From NCBI RefSeq assembly GCF_050320395.1, contig NZ_CP144459.1:1550001-1614000 (forward strand): a stretch of DNA of 64,000 nt. Direction: 5' to 3'. Every line of letters begins with the position of its first letter. Within the stretch, counting starts at the first letter, position 1. This DNA comes from Treponema_C sp050320395. GTDB taxonomy: Bacteria; Spirochaetota; Spirochaetia; Treponematales; Treponemataceae. Below the pieces are notes generated by a model. It worked only from the letters and a program-made list of their open reading frames with translations, had not been told where the DNA came from and did no database searches. This document shows positions 58,958 through 64,000 of this stretch, piece after piece. The position numbers and the translations under genes are program-made.

Positions 58958-58986
58958 ATTGTATCCGTACCGGATATTTTTGTCAA
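58958..58986 (-). promoter_or_regulatory. ABC operon promoter with operator palindrome
   Basis: Minus strand TTGACA (58981-58986), 17 bp, TACAAT (58958-58963): consensus-like. The spacer holds TATCCG-TAC-CGGATA (58962-58976), a 15-bp dyad that would block RNA polymerase if bound. Two CTTCAAATA direct repeats (58997 and 59059) lie between this promoter and araC and may be AraC half-sites. Confidence 0.72.
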
Positions 58987-59098
58987 CACATCAATTCTTC
59001 AAATAAGAAAGAAAATATATAAATACTTGCAATTTTAAGTCTAATATGTTACCCTAATCTTCAAATAGAACAGAAAAAACTTTAAAAAGGACAGATAT

Positions 59099-60043
59099 AT
59101 GAGAACGCTTGAAGACTATTGGAAGGATTTTGAAGATTTCGGTTTTGTCAAACATTTAAAAGACGGAAGAATAGATTATATATTGGGAAAAACAAAGGGC
59201 TCAGGCGGTTTTTCCGTTTTGGGAGATACCGGAACGGCTATGGCGGTCATTTCCGATTGCATACTGTATCAGCCTTTTATTATTAAAGAGTATATAGATG
59301 AGCGGATTATTGAAGCGGGGCAATACTACACAGGAGCCGCATCTTATTATCAACAGCAGGATGACAGTACCGAATTTGAATATGGATTGAATGCCTATGT
59401 CAATTATGATTACTTTTACGGATATAAAAGAATTGAGCCGAATGTACGGCTGGTAAATATAGGCTTTGCTTTTCGTAAAACTTTTTTTTCTTCTTTGCCT
59501 ATAACATTGGAGGATGATTTTTTTGAAAGAGCGGCAAGTGTACTTAATCCCGAGCCGATTGTCATTCCGAAAATAACCGCAATTTGCGACAGCCTTAAAG
59601 AATGTACACTGGAAGGAGCAGCATTAAAGCTTTATATTCAAGGTAAATGCTTGGAGGTTTTTTCACTTCTTTACGATTATGTTTATAAGGCACAACCGAA
59701 AACAAATGTGCACCTTTCCCAAAAAGACAAGGCTGTTCTTAAAAATGTAAAAACTTTTATAGAAGAACACTTTGCAGATCATTTTACCATTGCGGAGCTC
59801 ACTAAAAAATTTTCTATCAATCAGCAAAAATTGGTAACGGGTTTTAAAGATTGTTTTAACACGACAATAAATGAATACACGCAAAAGGTAAGAATGACAA
59901 GGGCGCTTGAATTGCTTTATAATGATGAATTATCCATTGTAGAAATAGCACAGGCGGTCGGCTACTACGGGGACGGCTATTTTCAAAAAGCGTTTAAAGA
60001 AACCTACGGAATCAGCCCGGCCCGGATGCGGAAAGATTTGTAG
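59099..60043 (+). CDS. AraC-family regulator (PchR/YbtA-like)
   Basis: 314 aa. N-terminal ligand domain (1-205, with IDERIIEAGQYYTGAASYY) and C-terminal AraC domain (~210-310): first HTH HFTIAELTKKFSINQQKLVTG, second HTH MTRALELLYNDELSIVEIAQAVGY, closing AFKETYGISPARMRKDL. Divergent from two ABC half-transporters. PchR and YbtA are AraC activators of siderophore transport, so an iron-linked ligand is plausible. AAAGGA 7 nt before the ATG. Confidence 0.9.
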   Translation: MRTLEDYWKDFEDFGFVKHLKDGRIDYILGKTKGSGGFSVLGDTGTAMAVISDCILYQPFIIKEYIDERIIEAGQYYTGAASYYQQQDDSTEFEYGLNAYVNYDYFYGYKRIEPNVRLVNIGFAFRKTFFSSLPITLEDDFFERAASVLNPEPIVIPKITAICDSLKECTLEGAALKLYIQGKCLEVFSLLYDYVYKAQPKTNVHLSQKDKAVLKNVKTFIEEHFADHFTIAELTKKFSINQQKLVTGFKDCFNTTINEYTQKVRMTRALELLYNDELSIVEIAQAVGYYGDGYFQKAFKETYGISPARMRKDL

Positions 60044-60079
60044 GGAAACTGCCGACTGAAAAGTCTTAACCTATAAAAA

Positions 60080-60105
60080 AGGCTGCCCTCATTTGAGGGC
60101 AGCCT
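60080..60105. terminator. Terminator of ppdK (shared with araC)
   Basis: AGGCTGCCCTC (60080-60090) and GAGGGCAGCCT (60095-60105) with ATTT loop. On the minus strand it is followed by TTTTTTATAGG, so it mainly ends ppdK; it may also stop araC. Confidence 0.85.
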
Positions 60106-60150
60106 CTTATAAACGGACAGCGCCGAGGTCCTCTGTAGTTTTATACCTTA

Positions 60151-62823
60151 TCAGCCGTTGCGGATAACCGCTTGAGCCGCAGCCAAACGGGCGACGGGCA
60201 CGCGGTAGGGAGAACAGGAAACGTAGTTCAATCCTGCACGGTAGCAGAAGTCGATCGTGTCGGGGTCTCCGCCGTGTTCGCCGCAAATGCCGAGCTTTAA
60301 GCCGGGCTTTTTGGAACGGGCTTTAATGCGCGCAATATTGATAAGCTCTCCTACTCCCTCTTCATCAAGGGTTTTGAACGGATCTGTTATAAGCACATCC
60401 TTTACCAAATAGGAGGTAAGGAATTTACCCGCATCGTCGCGGCTAAACGCAAAGGTCATCTGCGTTAAGTCGTTGGTACCGAAGCTGAAAAAGTCCGCAT
60501 GTTCGGCAAGTTTATCGGCGAGGAGCGAGGCGCGCGGCACTTCAATCATCGAACCGATTTGCACGTCGAATTTGACTTTTTCCGTATCGAATACCTTTTG
60601 AATAATAGCCTGTGCTTGACCGCGGATAATTTCCAATTCGTCGTTATCGCAGACAATCGGAATCATAATTTCGGGCTTTACGTCGATTTTGCGCTTAATA
60701 CAATCGGCGGCGGCAAGGGCGATAGCTTCAACCTGCATTTCGTAAATTTCGGGATAGGTAATAGCCAAACGGCAGCCGCGATGGCCGAGCATCGGGTTCA
60801 TTTCGTGCAGGGCGTCGAGCTTTGCATTCAACTTTTCCAAGTCGATGTGCATAATGTGCGCAAGCTCTTCGCGCTCGGTTTGCGTGTGCGGAATAAACTC
60901 GTGAAGCGGCGGATCCAAAAGGCGGATTGTTACCGGCCGGCCGTTCATCGCTTCGAAAATACCGACAAAGTCCTTTTTTTGCAAGGGCAAAATGCTTGCC
61001 AAAGCTTCGCGGCGCTGTTCTTCCGTGTCGGAAGCGATCATCGCGCGGAAGTGAATCAATTTATCGCGGTCAAAGAACATGTGTTCGGTGCGGCACAAAC
61101 CGATACCTTCGGCGCCGAAATCGAATGCATGCTTTGCATCGGCGGGCTGGTCGGCATTGGCGCGGACACTGAAGCCCTTAATTGCGTTTCCGTCGGTATT
61201 GGTACGCAGCGAAGCGTTGCGCACTTCATCGCACCAGTCGAGGAAGGTGTGCAGGCGGTCGGAGATTTCAGAGTCGATAAGGGGAAGCTGACCTTCGTAT
61301 ACGCAGCCGGAAGAACCGTCGATGGTGATAAAATCGCCGCGCTGAAAAGCTTTACCGTTTATAAATACTTCTCCGTTTGAAAAAAGCACTTCCGAAGCGC
61401 CGCATACGCAGGGGGTACCCATACCGCGGGCAACAACGGCCGCATGGCTGGTCATACCGCCGGTAGACGTTAAAATACCTTCGGACACAACCATTCCGGT
61501 AATATCTTCGGGGCTGGTTTCTTTACGTACCAAAATAACCTTGTGGCCCTTTTGTACCCACGAATCCGCTTCGTCGGCCGTATAGACGATTTGACCGCAG
61601 GCGGCTCCCGGAGAAGCGTTTAAGCCCTTTGTAAGCGGCTTTGTTTCTTTAACCGCCTTGGGGTCGATTCTCGGGTGCAAAAGCTGGTCAAGCTGATCGG
61701 GAGACACGCGCATAACGGCGGTTCTTTTGTCGATAAGCTTTTCTTCAACCATTTCGACCGCACAGCGTACGGCAGCCTGCCCGGTGCGCTTACCGTTACG
61801 GGTTTGCAAAATAAAGAGCTTTCCCTGCTGAACGGTAAATTCCATATCCTGCATATCGCGGTAGTGTTTTTCGAGACGGTCGCGGATAGCGATAAGCTCG
61901 GCATACACTTCTTTGTTTTCGCTTGCAAGTTTTTCGATGGTTTCGGGAGTGCGGATACCGGCTACAACGTCTTCACCCTGAGCGTTCATCAGGTATTCGC
62001 CGTAAAATTTGTTTTCTCCGGTTGAGGGGTCGCGGCTGAAACATACGCCCGTTCCCGAATCGTCGCCGAAGTTTCCGAATACCATGGACTGAATATTAAC
62101 CGCCGTTCCCGCAAGGCCGCGGATACTGTTCAATGCGCGGTACTTGATGGCGCGTTCATTCATCCACGAACCGAATACGGCATTGATGGCACCCCACATT
62201 TGCTCGACGGGGTTTTGGGGGAAGTCCTTTCCCGTGTGTTTTTTATAAATCTCTTTGTAGCGTTCTACCAGTTTTTTTAAGTCGTCGGCATCAAGGTCGG
62301 TGTCGAGCTTTACGCCCTTGGAAACCTTAATGTCGTCCAAAGCGTTTTCAAAACCTTCGGAAGGAACGCCCATAGCAACATCGCCGAACATTTGAATAAA
62401 GCGGCGGTATGCGTCCCATGCGAAACGCGGATTTCCCGTTTTCGCCGATAAACCTTCGACTGCCTTGTCGTTCATACCCAGGTTTAAGATGGTATCCATC
62501 ATACCGGGCATGGACAGGGCGGCACCGGAGCGGACCGACACCAAAAGAGGGTCGTTTGCATCTCCGAGTTTTTTACCCATAAGTTTTTCAAGGCGCTCAA
62601 GATGTTCCGCAACTTCGCTTTCAAGTCCGTCGGGATATTTTTTTCCGTTTTCGTAGTATAATTTACAAACCTCAGTTGAAATGGTAAACCCGGGCGGAAC
62701 GGGAATTCCCAAATTAGTCATTTCGGCCAAATTTGCACCCTTTCCGCCGAGACCTTCTTTCATGGATGCATCGCCTTCGGCTTTACCGTTGCCGAAAAAA
62801 TAGACAAACTTTGTCTTTGTCAT
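60151..62823 (-). CDS. ppdK: Pyruvate, phosphate dikinase
   Basis: 890 aa, interconverts pyruvate and phosphoenolpyruvate with ATP/AMP, PPi and Pi; in spirochetes it replaces or supplements pyruvate kinase. N-terminal ATP-grasp domain (GGKGANLAEMTNLGIPVPPG), swivel domain with catalytic His in GGMTSHAAVVARG, and PEP barrel with LMLGHRGCR, NDLTQMTFAFSRDD and CGEHGGDP. Complete. Consensus promoter at 62858-62886 and terminator at 60080-60105. Confidence 0.96.
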   Translation of the reverse strand: MTKTKFVYFFGNGKAEGDASMKEGLGGKGANLAEMTNLGIPVPPGFTISTEVCKLYYENGKKYPDGLESEVAEHLERLEKLMGKKLGDANDPLLVSVRSGAALSMPGMMDTILNLGMNDKAVEGLSAKTGNPRFAWDAYRRFIQMFGDVAMGVPSEGFENALDDIKVSKGVKLDTDLDADDLKKLVERYKEIYKKHTGKDFPQNPVEQMWGAINAVFGSWMNERAIKYRALNSIRGLAGTAVNIQSMVFGNFGDDSGTGVCFSRDPSTGENKFYGEYLMNAQGEDVVAGIRTPETIEKLASENKEVYAELIAIRDRLEKHYRDMQDMEFTVQQGKLFILQTRNGKRTGQAAVRCAVEMVEEKLIDKRTAVMRVSPDQLDQLLHPRIDPKAVKETKPLTKGLNASPGAACGQIVYTADEADSWVQKGHKVILVRKETSPEDITGMVVSEGILTSTGGMTSHAAVVARGMGTPCVCGASEVLFSNGEVFINGKAFQRGDFITIDGSSGCVYEGQLPLIDSEISDRLHTFLDWCDEVRNASLRTNTDGNAIKGFSVRANADQPADAKHAFDFGAEGIGLCRTEHMFFDRDKLIHFRAMIASDTEEQRREALASILPLQKKDFVGIFEAMNGRPVTIRLLDPPLHEFIPHTQTEREELAHIMHIDLEKLNAKLDALHEMNPMLGHRGCRLAITYPEIYEMQVEAIALAAADCIKRKIDVKPEIMIPIVCDNDELEIIRGQAQAIIQKVFDTEKVKFDVQIGSMIEVPRASLLADKLAEHADFFSFGTNDLTQMTFAFSRDDAGKFLTSYLVKDVLITDPFKTLDEEGVGELINIARIKARSKKPGLKLGICGEHGGDPDTIDFCYRAGLNYVSCSPYRVPVARLAAAQAVIRNG

Positions 62824-62857
62824 GAAATTGTTTTCTCCTTATCAGAATTATTTTCAC

Positions 62858-62886
62858 ATTGTACATTGAAAAAATAACGCTGTCAA
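62858..62886 (-). promoter_or_regulatory. ppdK promoter
   Basis: Minus strand TTGACA (62881-62886), 17 bp, TACAAT (62858-62863). Leader ~25 nt with AGGAG 11 nt before the ATG. It interlaces with the capA promoter. Confidence 0.78.
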
Positions 62887-62894
62887 TGTATATT
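62866..62894 (+). promoter_or_regulatory. capA promoter, predicted leaderless
   Basis: TTGAAA (62866-62871), 17 bp, TATATT (62889-62894), 6 nt to the ATG at 62901. No SD. It shares 21 bases with the ppdK promoter on the other strand, so the two polymerases would exclude each other. Confidence 0.65.
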
Positions 62895-62900
62895 CTGTAT

Positions 62901-64000
62901 ATGGCAAAACTTTTGTACCTTATATCCGTTTTATGCAGCTTTTTAATCTTTTCATGTGCATCCGTACACGAAAATCTTCAAAACGAACCGGCAGCGAATA
63001 CGCAAACAACGGTGAGTACAAAAGCGGAACGGAAAAATCCGCCCAAACAGGAACCTTTGAAACTTTGTTTTGCAGGCGATATTATGGCGCATAATGTCAA
63101 CTTCCGTATGAAAGACTACAGCCTTATATACCGCGATGTTAAAACACTGTTGAACAGTAAGGATCTGGCCTTCGCAAACCTCGAAACGCCGATTTGCGAT
63201 GAACTTCCCTATCAAACTTTTCCGAACTTCAATATTCACGGCGAATACGCCCAAGCAGCCATCGATGCGGGGTTTAACGTATTTTCGCTCGCAAACAACC
63301 ATACAAATGACCAGGGAACGGAGGGCATCCGCGGAAGCGCCGATTTTTTTGCAAAAGCGCGTTCACAAGGAGTCTACAGTGCGGGGATAAAAAAACCGGG
63401 AAGCGATGAGCTCACTTACGAATTGATTGAAGTTCAGGGCTGGAAAATCCTCTTTGCCGCGGTAACCGAAATTGTCAATTTTAACCGCCACAACGATTTA
63501 TTCGATTTTTACCCCTTTACCGAAAAGGGAAAACTCACATTAAAGAACGAACTGATACGTTTACAAAAAGAAAACCCATGCGATGTTTTTATTTTAAGCG
63601 TTCATTCGGCCGATCCGGAATATGTTTTGGAGGTTACAAGCGAAAGGCGCGAATATTTTTATTCGTTATTGGACTTGGGAGTCGATATCATCTGGGCAAA
63701 CCATTCCCATGTTTCAAAGCCGTGGGAACGGGTAAGCTGCAAGGTAACGGAAGACGGCACAAACCGAAAAACGGAAAAACTCATTATGTACGGGATGGGA
63801 AACACAATTTCCGGACAAAACATTCCCATAAATTTTGAAAATCCCGCCCATCCCTACGAGTACACGGGCACCGGCATCCTCCTTCAAGTAGATTTAAAGC
63901 AGGAGGAAAACACGGCGGAAAGCGGGTTTGGCGGGCGGCCGCTTTTAAAAATCGCCGATATAGAACCCGAGATTATTGTAACTCATGTCGATAAGGGGTA
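62901..64000 (+). CDS. CapA-family metallophosphatase-like lipoprotein (partial)
   Basis: Cut by the right window edge; 366 codons visible. Lipoprotein signal with lipobox LIFSC (Cys19). The CapA domain (from ~55) has CFAGDIMAHNVN, DLAFANLETPI, NVFSLANNHTNDQG, VDIIWANHSHVSKPWE and YGMGNTISG, the metallophosphoesterase-like metal ligands. Members act in poly-gamma-glutamate or capsule handling. Whether this one does is unknown. The start is set by the signal peptide and by the -10 box 6 nt upstream. Confidence 0.85.
   Translation, partial: MAKLLYLISVLCSFLIFSCASVHENLQNEPAANTQTTVSTKAERKNPPKQEPLKLCFAGDIMAHNVNFRMKDYSLIYRDVKTLLNSKDLAFANLETPICDELPYQTFPNFNIHGEYAQAAIDAGFNVFSLANNHTNDQGTEGIRGSADFFAKARSQGVYSAGIKKPGSDELTYELIEVQGWKILFAAVTEIVNFNRHNDLFDFYPFTEKGKLTLKNELIRLQKENPCDVFILSVHSADPEYVLEVTSERREYFYSLLDLGVDIIWANHSHVSKPWERVSCKVTEDGTNRKTEKLIMYGMGNTISGQNIPINFENPAHPYEYTGTGILLQVDLKQEENTAESGFGGRPLLKIADIEPEIIVTHVDKG

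Noticed and set aside
52000..60050. Mobile element or prophage in the accessory region
   Set aside because: No integrase, transposase, terminal repeats or target duplication seen; only AT-richer composition and mixed accessory genes.
60499..61380. 293-codon plus-strand open frame inside ppdK
   Set aside because: Fully antisense to a well-defined ppdK; composition typical of a shadow frame.

Overview
The window looks like chromosome of a spirochete of the genus Treponema, probably of the oral/host-associated group with medium GC. The main evidence is one long minus-strand flagellar block (flbD-motA-motB-fliL-fliM-fliY-fliO-fliP-fliQ-fliR-flhB-flhA-flhF-flhG-[acidic membrane protein]-whiG-fapA-[two unknowns]), whose order matches, as I recall it, the Treponema pallidum motility operon. 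A covalent-FMN flavoprotein, pyruvate phosphate dikinase, several lipoproteins and a spirochete-type beta-propeller lipoprotein fit the same group. The species cannot be named from the sequence alone.

Layout. 1-1.3 kb: rpsF-ssb-rpsR on the minus strand. 1.4-3.8 kb: a padR-DUF1700-DUF4097-pspC envelope operon with a string of hairpins inside it. 3.8-5.0 kb: a two-gene membrane transporter pair behind tRNA-Pro. 5.2-6.4 kb: trx-trxB. 6.6-8.9 kb: a GH13 glucosidase and a J-domain protein. 8.9-15.4 kb: a minus-strand operon of an ankyrin protein, murG, cvpA, holB and an NtrC-type two-component pair. 15.5-16.4 kb: tRNA-Phe, an orphan antitoxin and an XRE regulator. 16.6-33.9 kb: the flagellar operon. 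34-44.6 kb: uvrD/pcrA, the flavoprotein, an exported MsrAB, a MGDG-synthase-like glycosyltransferase, an outer-membrane-like protein with a NeuB-family synthase, coaX and hisS. 44.7-49.1 kb: a decayed ORF, a RelB/YafQ toxin-antitoxin pair, a PfkB kinase and four envelope proteins. 49.1-51.9 kb: secA. 52-60 kb: an AT-richer accessory region (GNAT, methyltransferase, EFR1 flavodoxin-ferredoxin, TetR, a wrecked GNAT gene, two half-ABC exporters and an AraC regulator). 60-64 kb: ppdK and a CapA-like lipoprotein cut by the window edge.

Regulation. Vegetative promoters are unusually readable: many have a -35 hexamer, 17 bp and a -10 hexamer. In a set of at least eight genes (uvrD, msrAB, the glycosyltransferase, the outer-membrane-like gene, hisS, the 49.1 kb lipoprotein, secA, capA) the -10 box ends only 6-8 nt before the ATG and no Shine-Dalgarno sequence is present. 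These mRNAs are therefore predicted to be leaderless, while SD-led genes in the same window (padR, thioredoxin, GH13, the flavoprotein) have ordinary leaders. A sigma-28-like site lies upstream of the flagellar operon, which itself encodes WhiG/FliA, suggesting autoregulation. The AraC/ABC and TetR loci each carry a clear palindromic operator.

No CRISPR array, insertion sequence, prophage or rRNA was seen. The most unusual items are the leaderless-promoter set, the hairpin cassette at 2.4-2.55 kb, the 45-bp perfect palindrome inside a GNAT pseudogene, the uncharacterised genes around whiG, the Met/Gly linker in FliY, and an S-like/T-like transporter pair with no ATPase.
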